The notes: generated by a model not told the origin, from the sequence alone. A stretch of DNA of 64,000 nt from Herbaspirillum rhizosphaerae_A (GCF_046025915.1 NZ_JAQQFR010000004.1:331399-395398); one strand, 5' to 3'. Shown: positions 42,742-52,012, numbered from the stretch's first letter. Translations and numbers: made by a program.

Positions 42742-44427
42742 ATGAATATTTATCTGTATCAGATAGCGCGCAATGCCGAGGCCGGGTTCATGGCCTTGCC
42801 ACGTGAAGGCGACGACGGTCTCGATGGCTGGGGTGACTATGCCGCCATCCGTACTTATTTCGCGAGCGAAGCTGTCGATGACGAGGCGCTCTACGGTTTC
42901 GTTTCCGCAGACTTTGTCCAACGGACGGGGCTGACAGCTGATGACATCGCACGCTTTGTCGATGGACATCCTGATAGCGATACTTATCTCTTCTTCCCGT
43001 TCACGCGCAATGCGGCATGTTTTCTGAACGTATTTGAAGAGGGCGAGTTCCATCATCCCGGCTTGCAGCAACTTGCTCAGGATTATCTGGAAGCGGTCGG
43101 TTTGTCGCTTGACCTGCGCGAATTCGTCACCGACTTTCGCGCTGTCGCGCATACCGGCTATGTCGTTGCAAAGCCGGTGTTCTGGAAGACGTGGTTCGAT
43201 CTGACGGAGAAGGTATTCGAGCTGGCAGAGTCCGGTAATGATGCGCTGGCCGGGCGACTCAATGCGCTTTCTACCAACACGCCGCCGCTGACGATGAAAT
43301 CTCTGCTGACGGAGCGCATTGCTTCGCTGGTACTGGCCTTGGATCAGCAATTGCGCATTGCTGTATTTGATCATGCGAAGTTGCCGTTGTCCGATCTCGG
43401 GCTGCTCGCGTATCAAGACAAGTTGCCGGAACTCGATAAGATGAAGCGCGACTATCTCGCCACCGGCGACATCACGCACATCGATCGGTTTTTGGCGCTG
43501 CGAAATAGCGTCTTGCAATTCAGTAAGGCTGAAAAGGTCGAGGCACCGGCGTCATCTCAGCCACCTCAACTTGCGACCTCTTCAAATACCGTGGTCGGCG
43601 GACAAAACGCCGAGCTGGTCTACGGCTGTATTACACATGTAGAGTTACCGATTCGGTTTCCTGGTTTCGTCACCCCGATTTATCTGGGTGATTCGCAGGC
43701 TGAAGGACGCCTTAATCTGCGCGAGCTGGCGCCGCAATGGGTGCCTTACCACCCGATCGTCGGCGGCATGGTGGGCAACTTCGCGTTGCGCAATCACATT
43801 CTCAAGAACTATCCCAACGTCAAACGCATCGGCGTCTGCATGTACCGGAAATTCATCTCGCGTGACCGTATCAGCGGCGTGCCGGCGGAAGACAACTGGA
43901 TGATGGACGTGGTGTCGAACAAGGATCTTGCGCGACAAAGTTTTGACAGCATGCTTGATCCCGGCTCAAGCGACCTGCTGGTCGGGAAGACCTGCGGTTT
44001 CGTTGCCGATGGTCAGAGTGCCGGCTATCTGAAGCACTATGCACGCGCGCATCACGTGGAGGACATGTTGCGTTTCGCCGCGGAAGCCGTAGACCTGGGT
44101 GTTTTGCACAGCAACGAAGTGGAACTGTTTTTCGATGAGCGCGTGTTCTTCATGGGAGGCGTCGAACTGGGCGTCTTCCCAGCCGATTTCTGGCTCAAGA
44201 GCATCGCCGATATCGAAGCGGTAGCGTGGGCTTGCGTGCAGCGCTATCAGGTCAAGCGTGAGGGTTATCAATCGCGCGCATGGGCGTTTTGTGCAGAGCG
44301 ACTTGGCAGTTATTTGCTGCTGCGTTATTTGCGGTCAATTTGCGGCGGCGACAACTTCGAACAGTTCATGGGGCAGTTGAACCTGATCACGCAGGGCGAT
44401 CAGACGCTGTACGTACCGAGCAACTGA
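42742..44427 (+). CDS. Two-domain protein of surface-sugar locus with shared unknown module
   Basis: A 561-residue protein. Residues 1 to about 255 are the same module as residues 386-650 of the protein at 37830-39827 (YGFVSADF, RNAACFLNVFEEG, DFRAVAHTGYVVAKPVFWKTWF, TERIASLVLAL). A short linker follows. The C-terminal part (about 285-561, AELVYGCITHVELPIRFPGF, YHPIVGGMVGNFALRNHILKNYPNVKRIGVCMYRKFIS) has an ordered, enzyme-like look with a distant DUF4422-like flavour, but I cannot name it. The start at 42742 is chosen because the module alignment begins there (MNIYLYQI against MKKHILQI); an ATG 16 codons earlier is possible. Confidence 0.65.
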   Translation: MNIYLYQIARNAEAGFMALPREGDDGLDGWGDYAAIRTYFASEAVDDEALYGFVSADFVQRTGLTADDIARFVDGHPDSDTYLFFPFTRNAACFLNVFEEGEFHHPGLQQLAQDYLEAVGLSLDLREFVTDFRAVAHTGYVVAKPVFWKTWFDLTEKVFELAESGNDALAGRLNALSTNTPPLTMKSLLTERIASLVLALDQQLRIAVFDHAKLPLSDLGLLAYQDKLPELDKMKRDYLATGDITHIDRFLALRNSVLQFSKAEKVEAPASSQPPQLATSSNTVVGGQNAELVYGCITHVELPIRFPGFVTPIYLGDSQAEGRLNLRELAPQWVPYHPIVGGMVGNFALRNHILKNYPNVKRIGVCMYRKFISRDRISGVPAEDNWMMDVVSNKDLARQSFDSMLDPGSSDLLVGKTCGFVADGQSAGYLKHYARAHHVEDMLRFAAEAVDLGVLHSNEVELFFDERVFFMGGVELGVFPADFWLKSIADIEAVAWACVQRYQVKREGYQSRAWAFCAERLGSYLLLRYLRSICGGDNFEQFMGQLNLITQGDQTLYVPSN

Positions 44428-44497
44428 TTTTTATCCTGTCGGAAAATCTCCTCCGGCAGGCATTCTCTTCTTCTTTCTCTTCTTCTTTCTTTTCTAT

Positions 44498-45445
44498 TTA
44501 AGCCAGCTTGCGACCGTCAGCCAGGTTGTATTCCCGAATAATTTCATCGAGGCAGTTGGCGACATCGGTCTGCCATTGCGGCATGGTTACGCCGAAGGTC
44601 GACGCCAGTTTTGCGCCGGACAAGCGGGAATTTGGGGGGCGATGCGGCGGGACCGGATACGTGCTGGACGGTACCGGTGTGATGACGCTGGCACCACTGA
44701 CCTTGACCGGCACATGCAAAGCCTGCAGCCGTTCAACGATAAATGAAGCGTAGCCATGCCAGGAAGTTTCACCTGCCGCAGTGAGGTTGTAGATGCCACT
44801 GGTGCGGCGCAGATGATCGAGATCAATCTGTGTGCCGGACGTTGTCTGCTGATTGACCAGCAAGCGGCGCGTCACGTCGCTGATGGTTTTTGACCATGTC
44901 GGTGCGCCGAACTGGTCACCGACGATGGTGAATTTTTCCTGCTCTTGTGCGAGACGAATCACGGTCTTGAGAAAATTACCGCCACTCACGCTATAGACCC
45001 AACTGGTGCGCAGTATCCAATAGGCTTCGCAGTGACGCGCAATGGCTTCTTCGCCGGCGCATTTACTTTTGCCATAGACATTGATCGGATGTGTCTGAAC
45101 TGTTTCGTCGTAAGGCACATCTTGTGTGCCGTCAAAGACGTAGTCGGTGGAATAGTGCACTACCGGTGCGCCCAGCCGTTGCGCTTCTTCCGCGATGACG
45201 CCTGGTGCTTCGCCGTTGATGCGCATGGCCAACTCCGGCTCGTTCTCGGCTTTGACGACGGCGGTATACGCTGCCGGATTGACGATCAGGTCCGGACGCG
45301 TGGCACGGATGGTGTCGCGCACCTGATCCAGATCAGACAGATCCATTTGCTGACGTGAGAACGAGACAATTTCACCGAGACCGCGCAGGCTCTGCGCCAG
45401 CTCATTGCCGATTTGGCCGCTCTGGCCAGTGAGCAGAATTTTCAT
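44498..45445 (-). CDS. rfbD: dTDP-4-dehydrorhamnose reductase
   Basis: A 315-residue SDR-extended reductase giving dTDP-L-rhamnose in the last step of the pathway. It has MKILLTGQSGQIGNELAQSL, STDYVFDGT and the catalytic YGKSKCAGEE, plus RTSWVYS. The ATG at 45445 overlaps the rfbC stop (ATGA). It is the last gene of the minus-strand operon rfbG-galE-rfbB-rfbA-rfbC-rfbD, and converges with the module protein gene across a 70-nt pyrimidine-rich spacer. Confidence 0.95.
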   Translation of the reverse strand: MKILLTGQSGQIGNELAQSLRGLGEIVSFSRQQMDLSDLDQVRDTIRATRPDLIVNPAAYTAVVKAENEPELAMRINGEAPGVIAEEAQRLGAPVVHYSTDYVFDGTQDVPYDETVQTHPINVYGKSKCAGEEAIARHCEAYWILRTSWVYSVSGGNFLKTVIRLAQEQEKFTIVGDQFGAPTWSKTISDVTRRLLVNQQTTSGTQIDLDHLRRTSGIYNLTAAGETSWHGYASFIVERLQALHVPVKVSGASVITPVPSSTYPVPPHRPPNSRLSGAKLASTFGVTMPQWQTDVANCLDEIIREYNLADGRKLA

Positions 45446-45987
45446 GCGAATACCTCGGCGTTGGCCAGTAGTGTGCCGTTGTTGTCCTTGGCGGATAGAA
45501 CGGGTTGGGATTGAATATCCCAATCAATGCCAATGGCAGGATCGTTCCAGAGGATGCTACGTTCGTATTCCGGCATCCAGTAGTCGGTGGTCTTGTAGAG
45601 AAATTCGGCATAGTCGCTACGGACGACAAAGCCATGTGCAAAGCCGGGCGGTACCCATAGTTGGCGTTTGTTTTCTGCCGAGAGAATGACCCCGACCCAG
45701 CGGCCGAACGTCGGTGATGATTTACGGATATCGACGGCAATGTCCAACACTTCACCGGAACTGACGCGAACCAGTTTTCCTTGCGGATGCTGAATCTGAT
45801 AGTGTAAGCCACGCAACACATTGCGTGCGGATCTGGAGTGATTGTCTTGCACGAAAGCATCGACGATGCCGGTCAATTCTTGGAAGCGGCGTGCGTTGAA
45901 ACTCTCGAAAAAAAAGCCACGGTCGTCGCCAAACACTTTTGGTTCGACGATCAGGACATCGGGAATCGCGGTAGAGGTGATCTGCAT
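45442..45987 (-). CDS. rfbC: dTDP-4-dehydrorhamnose 3,5-epimerase
   Basis: A 181-residue RmlC epimerase: FVQDNHSRSARNVLRGLHYQIQ holds the catalytic His, and TTDYWMPEYERSILWNDPAIGIDW is the usual C-terminal part with the Tyr and Asp of the family. It makes dTDP-4-dehydro-L-rhamnose. It lies 21 nt after rfbA and overlaps rfbD by 4 nt. No good ribosome binding site is visible before its ATG. Confidence 0.95.
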   Translation of the reverse strand: MQITSTAIPDVLIVEPKVFGDDRGFFFESFNARRFQELTGIVDAFVQDNHSRSARNVLRGLHYQIQHPQGKLVRVSSGEVLDIAVDIRKSSPTFGRWVGVILSAENKRQLWVPPGFAHGFVVRSDYAEFLYKTTDYWMPEYERSILWNDPAIGIDWDIQSQPVLSAKDNNGTLLANAEVFA

Positions 45988-46008
45988 GAAGATAAAAGAA
46001 TAAGCCGG

Positions 46009-46914
46009 TTAATAGCTCTGATCGGTCAGGAGGCGCATCAGGTACTGGCCATAAGCATTCTTCTTTAGCGGGGCCGCCAGTTTCTCCAATTGCGCAGCAT
46101 CGATATAGCCGCGGCGATATGCTATTTCTTCCGGGCAGGCGACTTTCAGTCCCTGGCGTTTTTCAATAGTGGCGATGAACTGGCTTGCTTCCAGAAGCGA
46201 ATCATGGGTGCCCGTGTCCAGCCAGGCGATTCCACGGCCCATTAATTCGACTTGCAGCTGGTTGCGCTCCAGATAGGTGCGATTGACGTCGGTGATTTCG
46301 AGTTCGCCGCGCGCCGAGGGTTGAATGCTGTCGGCAATATCGCAAACCTGGTTGTCGTAGAAATACAGGCCGGTTACCGCATAGTTCGACTTTGGTTGAG
46401 CCGGTTTTTCGACAATACCGATAGCTCGCCGTTGCCGGTCAAACTCGACTACTCCATAGCGTTCCGGATCGTTGACGTGATAAGCGAATACCGTTGCACC
46501 ATCAGGGCCTGCAGCAGCCGCGCGCAATTGATTCTCAAAGTCGCGGCCGTAAAAAATGTTATCACCGAGGATCAATGCTGAAGGCGCATTGTCGATGAAG
46601 CCGCGACCAATGATGAACGCTTGCGCCAGCCCATCCGGTGATGGCTGTACGGCGTAGCTGAGATTGAGGCCCCATTGGGATCCATCGCCGAGTAGTTCCG
46701 TAAAGCGCGGCGTATCCTGCGGCGTCGAGATGATCAGGATGTCACGAATACCCGCCAACATCAAGCTGGTCAGCGGGTAGTAGACCATCGGCTTGTCATA
46801 GATCGGCATGAGCTGCTTCGATATGACGGTGGTTGCCGGATAAAGCCGGGTGCCGGATCCGCCGGCAAGGATGATGCCTTTGCGCTCAGGCATCAGCCGG
46901 TCATTTGTGCTCAT
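46009..46914 (-). CDS. rfbA: Glucose-1-phosphate thymidylyltransferase
   Basis: A 301-residue enzyme making dTDP-glucose: KGIILAGGSGTRLYPATTVISKQLMPIYDKPMVYYPL is the family signature, followed by LGDNIFYG and GIAWLDTGTHDSLLEAS. The ATG at 46914 overlaps the rfbB stop (ATGA); the frame continues upstream inside rfbB but without family likeness. First step of the dTDP-L-rhamnose pathway. Confidence 0.95.
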   Translation of the reverse strand: MSTNDRLMPERKGIILAGGSGTRLYPATTVISKQLMPIYDKPMVYYPLTSLMLAGIRDILIISTPQDTPRFTELLGDGSQWGLNLSYAVQPSPDGLAQAFIIGRGFIDNAPSALILGDNIFYGRDFENQLRAAAAGPDGATVFAYHVNDPERYGVVEFDRQRRAIGIVEKPAQPKSNYAVTGLYFYDNQVCDIADSIQPSARGELEITDVNRTYLERNQLQVELMGRGIAWLDTGTHDSLLEASQFIATIEKRQGLKVACPEEIAYRRGYIDAAQLEKLAAPLKKNAYGQYLMRLLTDQSY

Positions 46915-47984
46915 GTCGTCTCCTCGGCGTCGCCGCCGTAGTGAAGCTCCAGCCATTTCAGATAACCGCCGGTGCGGATGTTGATCACCCATTGCGGATG
47001 ATCAAGATACCATCGTACGGTCTTGGCGATACCGGTTTCAAACGTCTCTGTTGGTTTCCAGCCAAGTTCTCGCTCTAATTTTCGGGCGTCGATGGCATAG
47101 CGACGATCATGTCCCGGACGGTCTTGCACGAAGGTGATCTGATCGCGATAGCTGCCGACGGCTTTTGGTTTTTGTTGATCGAGGATATCGCATAGCGTGT
47201 GAACGACGTCTAGGTTGGCCTTTTCATTCCAGCCACCGATGTTATAAGTTTCTCCGACCTTGCCGCGCGCCAGCACTTGGCGGATCGCGGCGCAATGATC
47301 GCTGACGAACAGCCAGTCGCGGATTTGCTGGCCGTCTCCATAAATGGGCAGTGCCTTGCCGTCGAGTGCGTTAAGGATGACCAGCGGTATCAGCTTCTCA
47401 GGGAAATGATACGGGCCGTAATTGTTTGAGCAATTGGTGGTCAGCGTCGGCAAGCCGTAGGTGTGATGATAGGCGCGCACCAGATGGTCCGACGCAGCCT
47501 TGGAAGCGGAATAAGGGCTGTTTGGTGCGTAAGGCGTCGTTTCGCTGAACGGTGGATCGTTCGGCCCTAGTGTGCCGTAGACTTCATCGGTCGACACGTG
47601 CAGGAAGCGAAACGCAGCCTTTTTTTCTGAATCCAGCGCAGACCAATAAGCACGCGCAGCCTCGAGCAAACTGAAGGTGCCGTTGACGTTGGTATGGATG
47701 AATTCGCCCGGACTATGAATGGAGCGATCGACGTGACTTTCGGCAGCGAAGTGAATGATCGCGCGCGGTTGGTGTTGTTCAAACAGCTGCGTGATTTTTT
47801 CACGATCGGCAATATCGGCCTGTACGAAGTGGTAGCGTTCGTCGCCGTCGAGGCTGGCCAAGTTGTAGGGATTGCCGGCGTAAGTCAGTTTGTCAATATT
47901 AAGGACATGCTCGTCCTGGCTTGCCAGGAGGTCCAGAATGAAATTGCTGCCGATAAAACCGGCGCCACCTGTTACAAATATCAT
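46911..47984 (-). CDS. rfbB: dTDP-glucose 4,6-dehydratase
   Basis: A 357-residue SDR-extended dehydratase. It has MIFVTGGAGFIGSNFILDLL, AAESHVDRSI, the catalytic STDEVYG and YSASKAASDHLVRAY, all typical for RmlB. It makes dTDP-4-dehydro-6-deoxyglucose. It follows galE by 39 nt and overlaps rfbA by 4 nt. Confidence 0.95.
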   Translation of the reverse strand: MIFVTGGAGFIGSNFILDLLASQDEHVLNIDKLTYAGNPYNLASLDGDERYHFVQADIADREKITQLFEQHQPRAIIHFAAESHVDRSIHSPGEFIHTNVNGTFSLLEAARAYWSALDSEKKAAFRFLHVSTDEVYGTLGPNDPPFSETTPYAPNSPYSASKAASDHLVRAYHHTYGLPTLTTNCSNNYGPYHFPEKLIPLVILNALDGKALPIYGDGQQIRDWLFVSDHCAAIRQVLARGKVGETYNIGGWNEKANLDVVHTLCDILDQQKPKAVGSYRDQITFVQDRPGHDRRYAIDARKLERELGWKPTETFETGIAKTVRWYLDHPQWVINIRTGGYLKWLELHYGGDAEETT

Positions 47985-48023
47985 CGCTTGTTCCGTCTGT
48001 TGTACCGTCAGTGCCAGTTTGCG

Positions 48024-49034
48024 TCAGATGCGAAAGCCGTTGGGGTTGCTACTTTGCCAGCGCCAGCTGTCCTCGCACATGGTATCCAGGGACCGTGTGG
48101 CTTCCCAGCCTAGCGCCGTCTTCGCCAGCGTGACATCTGCATAGCAAGAGGCGATATCGCCGGGGCGGCGAGCGGCGATGATGAAAGGCAGGGCTTTGCC
48201 GCAGGCCTTTTCAAAGGCCTTCACGACATCAAGTACGCTGTAGCCTTTGCCGGTGCCAAGATTGACGGCAAAGCACTGCGGTTCTTTAAGATATTCCAGC
48301 GCGTTGAGATGGCCTGTCGCCAGATCGGCTACGTGGATGAAGTCACGCACGCCGGTGCCATCCGGCGTATCGTAGTCGCCACCCCAGATATTGAGTTTGT
48401 CGCGCTTGCCGATGGCGACCTGAGCGACGAACGGCATCAGATTGTTGGGCATGCCTTGGGGATCTTCGCCAATGAGGCCGCTTTCATGCGCACCGACTGG
48501 GTTGAAGTAGCGCAGTAGCGCAATGCGCCAGTCAGGATGGGCGAGATGGAAGTCGCGCAGCATGTCTTCGATCATGATCTTGCTGCGACCATAGGGATTG
48601 CTGGCCGAGAGCGGGTGCGATTCCGTCAGCGGCAGGTATTGCGGATCGCCGTAGACGGTCGCTGATGAGCTGAAGACCAGCGTTTTCACGCCGGTGGTTT
48701 GCATCGCCTCCAGCAAGCGCACGGTTCCGACGACGTTGTTGTCGTAGTACTCCAGTGGCTTTTCAACCGACTCACCAACCGCTTTCAGTCCTGCAAAATG
48801 GATGACCGCGTCGCACTGATATTGACGCAGCGCCTGCTCAAGCGCCGCGCGGTCGCGGATATCGCCTTCTACGAGCGTCAGCGATTTGCCGGTAATTTTT
48901 TCAACGCGCCGGGAGGCTTCCGGAAAGCTGTTGCAGAAATTGTCGAAGACCACGACATGGTGTCCGGCGCTGAGCAACTCCACGCAAGTATGTGAACCGA
49001 TATAACCTGCGCCGCCTGTAACGAGAATGTTCAT
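48024..49034 (-). CDS. galE: UDP-glucose 4-epimerase
   Basis: A 336-residue GalE: MNILVTGGAGYIGSHTCVELL, HFAGLKAVGESV, SSSATVYG and the catalytic YGRSKIMIED. It interconverts UDP-glucose and UDP-galactose for surface glycans. It lies between rfbG (32 nt upstream) and rfbB (39 nt downstream) in one operon. Confidence 0.94.
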   Translation of the reverse strand: MNILVTGGAGYIGSHTCVELLSAGHHVVVFDNFCNSFPEASRRVEKITGKSLTLVEGDIRDRAALEQALRQYQCDAVIHFAGLKAVGESVEKPLEYYDNNVVGTVRLLEAMQTTGVKTLVFSSSATVYGDPQYLPLTESHPLSASNPYGRSKIMIEDMLRDFHLAHPDWRIALLRYFNPVGAHESGLIGEDPQGMPNNLMPFVAQVAIGKRDKLNIWGGDYDTPDGTGVRDFIHVADLATGHLNALEYLKEPQCFAVNLGTGKGYSVLDVVKAFEKACGKALPFIIAARRPGDIASCYADVTLAKTALGWEATRSLDTMCEDSWRWQSSNPNGFRI

Positions 49035-49066
49035 CTTTATTCCGACCTGATTGATATAGCCCGGAA

Positions 49067-50146
49067 TTATGTCAGATTCTGGTAGAACTCAATCTGGCTT
49101 TCGCTCAGGGAGCGCATGTCTTCGTTGTTGATATAGCCGCTATACCATTGCGCCGTCAGTTCCAGAGCCGTGTACAGCTCCATCTTTGGAATCCAGTCCA
49201 GCCGCTGGCGCGCCTTGGAAATATCCAGGCGCAGGAAAGCTGCCTCGTGTGGCGCGTTGGCTTGGCTTTCGAGTCGCACCTCAACTGGCGCGACCTCGTT
49301 CTTTTGCAGCGAATGATTGAACGTCGCACACAGCTGGCTGACCGTCTGCAAGTCGGTATCGGCAGGGCCAAAATTCCAGCCTTCGGCAAACTGCTGTCCG
49401 GATTCGAACAGACGCTGAGCAACAGTCAGATAACCCGACAGCGGTTCCAGTACGAATTGCCATGGGCGGATCGCGTGTGGATTGCGGATGCTGACGGCTT
49501 CTTCTTTTTCCAGCGCGCGGATAAAGTCGGGGATCAGGCGGTCGGCGGCAAAATCACCGCCACCGATGACGTTGCCGGCACGCACGCTGGCGATGGCAGC
49601 TTGCGAGTCTGTACCTTGTTGAAAATAGGAGCGGCGATACGCAGATGTCACCAGTTCTGCTGCACCTTTGCTGCTGCTATAGGGGTCGTGGCCACCCATT
49701 GGGTCATCTTCGCGATAGCCCCACAGCCACTCGCGGTTTTCGTAGCACTTGTCACTGGTCACGACGACGACAGAGCGTACGCTGGGTGTCTGGCGCACGG
49801 CTTCGAGCACATGCGCGGTGCCCATGACGTTGATGGCGAAGGTATCGATCGGCGAATTGTAGGAATCGCGCACCAGCGGTTGCGCCGCCAGGTGAAAAAC
49901 GACATCCGGCTGGACTGCCGCCATCGTTTCGCTCAGGTGCTTCAGGTCGCGCACGTCACCGGTCGTCGTTTGCACGCAATTCTGGAGTCGCGCCAGATGG
50001 AACAGGCTCGGATTGGTCGGGGCCGGTAATGAATAGCCGTAGACCTTGGCGCCCCAACGGTGCAGCCATAGTGTCAGCCAGCTACCCTTGAAGCCGGTAT
50101 GACCAGTAATGAAGACGCGCTTGTCGCGCCAGAATTGTGCTGCCAT
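49067..50146 (-). CDS. rfbG: CDP-glucose 4,6-dehydratase
   Basis: A 359-residue SDR-extended dehydratase of the RfbG type: KRVFITGHTGFKGSWLTLWLHRWGAKVYGYSL is characteristic, followed by HLAAQPLVRDSY, VTSDKCYEN and YSSSKGAAELV. It makes CDP-4-dehydro-6-deoxyglucose from the RfbF product. It is the first gene of the minus-strand sugar operon; AGGAAG stands before the ATG at 50146. RfbF lies 8 kb away on the opposite strand. Confidence 0.93.
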   Translation of the reverse strand: MAAQFWRDKRVFITGHTGFKGSWLTLWLHRWGAKVYGYSLPAPTNPSLFHLARLQNCVQTTTGDVRDLKHLSETMAAVQPDVVFHLAAQPLVRDSYNSPIDTFAINVMGTAHVLEAVRQTPSVRSVVVVTSDKCYENREWLWGYREDDPMGGHDPYSSSKGAAELVTSAYRRSYFQQGTDSQAAIASVRAGNVIGGGDFAADRLIPDFIRALEKEEAVSIRNPHAIRPWQFVLEPLSGYLTVAQRLFESGQQFAEGWNFGPADTDLQTVSQLCATFNHSLQKNEVAPVEVRLESQANAPHEAAFLRLDISKARQRLDWIPKMELYTALELTAQWYSGYINNEDMRSLSESQIEFYQNLT

Positions 50147-50522
50147 CAAACTTCCTCATGCACGAAATAAGCAGTGTCGGGCATGTGCAGAGGTATGGAT
50201 GCTATCCATTACGGCGGAGGAAGCCTTGATCATCTTGCTTCCCTTTCTGAGGTTGTACCCTCAGCCCCCTGCGGCTGTCGCGACTGTCTTGATTTGATTG
50301 ATATCGTCGTTCGAATGCGTATTTCAGAAAAATTACGTGAATTACGTATCCGACGAGCAAATTAAATCATGATGCCCAGTCGCTTCAAGCGATGATCAGG
50401 AGGGTATTTGGTATCTAATCCGTACGACTATCCACTTTGTAAATTTTATTTACAGGTACCGCAGAGAAAAAAGCACGCAGGCTTAGCCCGCGTGGATTTG
50501 CGAGCCGCTCTCGCAATCGGAC
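50147..50522. other. Intergenic region between rfbG operon and ttcA
   Basis: This 376-nt region contains no convincing gene. It ends on the right with the ttcA terminator (50467-50494) and must contain the promoter of the rfbG-galE-rfbBACD operon at its left. A moderately A+T-rich stretch at 50280-50460 is the likely place; I see no clear consensus promoter. Confidence 0.5.
50467..50494 (-). terminator. Intrinsic terminator after ttcA
   Basis: On the minus strand, CACGCGGGC-TAA-GCCTGCGTG (nine pairs, one G-U) is followed by CTTTTTT. It lies 29 nt after the ttcA stop codon. Confidence 0.8.
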
Positions 50523-51521
50523 TCAATCTGCAGGGTGTAGCGAGATAACATTCTGCGCAGTAGGGTTGCTCGTAGCGCAAGGGTCTTCGTCGAACGCAAT
50601 ATCTCCATCCGCATCGGCGATGCCGGTTGCTTTCAAATTGGCAAAATCAAACAGATTCCTGTCCATCAGATGCGACGGTGCAGCGGTCGACAGAGACGCA
50701 AAAATATTATCGACGCGGCCTGGATATTTTTTTTCCCATTCACGCATCAAGCCCTTGATCTGCTTGCGTTGCAGATTTTCCTGGCTGCCGCACAGATCGC
50801 AAGGAATGATCGGAAATTCCTTTACCTCTGCATAGCGCGTGAGGTCGGCTTCTTTCACATACGCCAGCGGACGGATGACGATCTGCTTGCCGTCGTCGGA
50901 CTGCAATTTCGGTGGCATGCCCTTGAGTTTGCCGCCGAAGAACATGTTCAGGAAAAAGGTTTCGAGGATGTCGTCACGATGATGCCCCAAGGCAATTTTT
51001 GTCGCGCCTAGTTCTGTTGCAACGCGGTAGAGAATGCCGCGACGCAGACGCGAACACAGCGCACAGGTTGTCTTGCCTTCCGGCACCACACGTTTGACGA
51101 TGCTGTAGGTGTCCTGGTTTTCAATGTGATACGCCACGCCCAGTTTTTCCAGATAAGCTGGCAGGATGTCGGCAGGGAAATTCGGCTGCTTCTGATCCAG
51201 GTTGACGGCAATGATGTCGAAGTTGATCGGCGCTCGCTCGCGCAGGGTCAGCAAGATGTCGAGCAGGGCGTAGCTGTCCTTGCCGCCGGACAGGCAAACC
51301 ATGATTTTGTCGCCATCTTCGATCATGTTGTAATCACCGATGGCCTGGCCGGTCAGGCGGCACAAGCGTTTGTGCAGCTTGTTGTTTTCGTAGGCGATTT
51401 TCTCCGCCTGTTTGACCGATGGCGACAATGTAGTCGCCTGCGTGGCGTCAGAGGCGTCAGAGGCGTCAGAGGCGGCCGAAGTGTCTTCGGTGAGTTTTGC
51501 GTGTTCGAGCAGATCGTTCAT
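50523..51521 (-). CDS. ttcA: tRNA 2-thiocytidine(32) synthetase
   Basis: A 332-residue tRNA thiolase that modifies C32. The ATP pyrophosphatase loop is VCLSGGKDSYALLDIL. The two cysteines CALC and a later CDLCGSQ hold the iron-sulfur cluster. The N-terminus carries an in-frame 9-bp repeat coding Ser-Asp-Ala three times (51444-51470), outside the conserved core. The C-terminal tail is long and acidic. It is followed by a terminator and preceded by folB in the same direction. Confidence 0.94.
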   Translation of the reverse strand: MNDLLEHAKLTEDTSAASDASDASDATQATTLSPSVKQAEKIAYENNKLHKRLCRLTGQAIGDYNMIEDGDKIMVCLSGGKDSYALLDILLTLRERAPINFDIIAVNLDQKQPNFPADILPAYLEKLGVAYHIENQDTYSIVKRVVPEGKTTCALCSRLRRGILYRVATELGATKIALGHHRDDILETFFLNMFFGGKLKGMPPKLQSDDGKQIVIRPLAYVKEADLTRYAEVKEFPIIPCDLCGSQENLQRKQIKGLMREWEKKYPGRVDNIFASLSTAAPSHLMDRNLFDFANLKATGIADADGDIAFDEDPCATSNPTAQNVISLHPAD

Positions 51522-51544
51522 CTTGGGGCCTGCAAATAAGGTAA

Positions 51545-51940
51545 TTAGATTGCTTCTTTAATGCGGAAAACTTCTACGCCGACCGAGTCGCAGTCCGGAT
51601 AGACATCGGGTTTCTCTGTGGAAACTCTTACGGCGCGCACCTTCGGATGCGCCAACATCGCCTTGATGACGTCGTCGCACAGGGTCTCCTGCAAATGAAT
51701 GTGGCCTTGGGCCATGCGTTTGGCGATGGTGCTGCGGATGAAGTCGTAATCGACCACTTCGTCCAGTTGGTCGTGTTCTGGTGTCGACATGGCCAGTGGA
51801 ATGAACAGGTCGACATTCACCAGAATGCGTTGCTCACCCTTCTTTTCGAACTCATGCACGCCGATGTTGATCAGCACTTCATAGTTGCGCAGGAACAGGC
51901 GGCGGCAATCGTTTAGAGCTGGATGATAGAGAGAGAACAT
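51545..51940 (-). CDS. folB: Dihydroneopterin aldolase
   Basis: A 131-residue FolB: LFLRNYEVLINIGVHEFEKKGEQRILVNVDLFIPL with the conserved Glu/Gly segment, VVDYDFIRSTI, and HIHLQETLCDDVI. It cleaves dihydroneopterin in folate synthesis. The putative folM gene lies 72 nt upstream in the same direction, making a small folate group with ttcA downstream. Confidence 0.92.
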   Translation of the reverse strand: MFSLYHPALNDCRRLFLRNYEVLINIGVHEFEKKGEQRILVNVDLFIPLAMSTPEHDQLDEVVDYDFIRSTIAKRMAQGHIHLQETLCDDVIKAMLAHPKVRAVRVSTEKPDVYPDCDSVGVEVFRIKEAI

Positions 51941-52012
51941 AGTTTCCGAAAAGAAAAGTAGGAGCCGGTTTGCCGGTTCATCAAAAATAAGGAGGCGATT
52001 TAGCGGGGCGGG

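Noticed and set aside
44428..44497. Intrinsic terminator between the module protein gene and rfbD
   Set aside because: CCTGTCGG / CCGGCAGG can pair, but the following run is mixed C/T and not a T-tract, so it is too weak to call.
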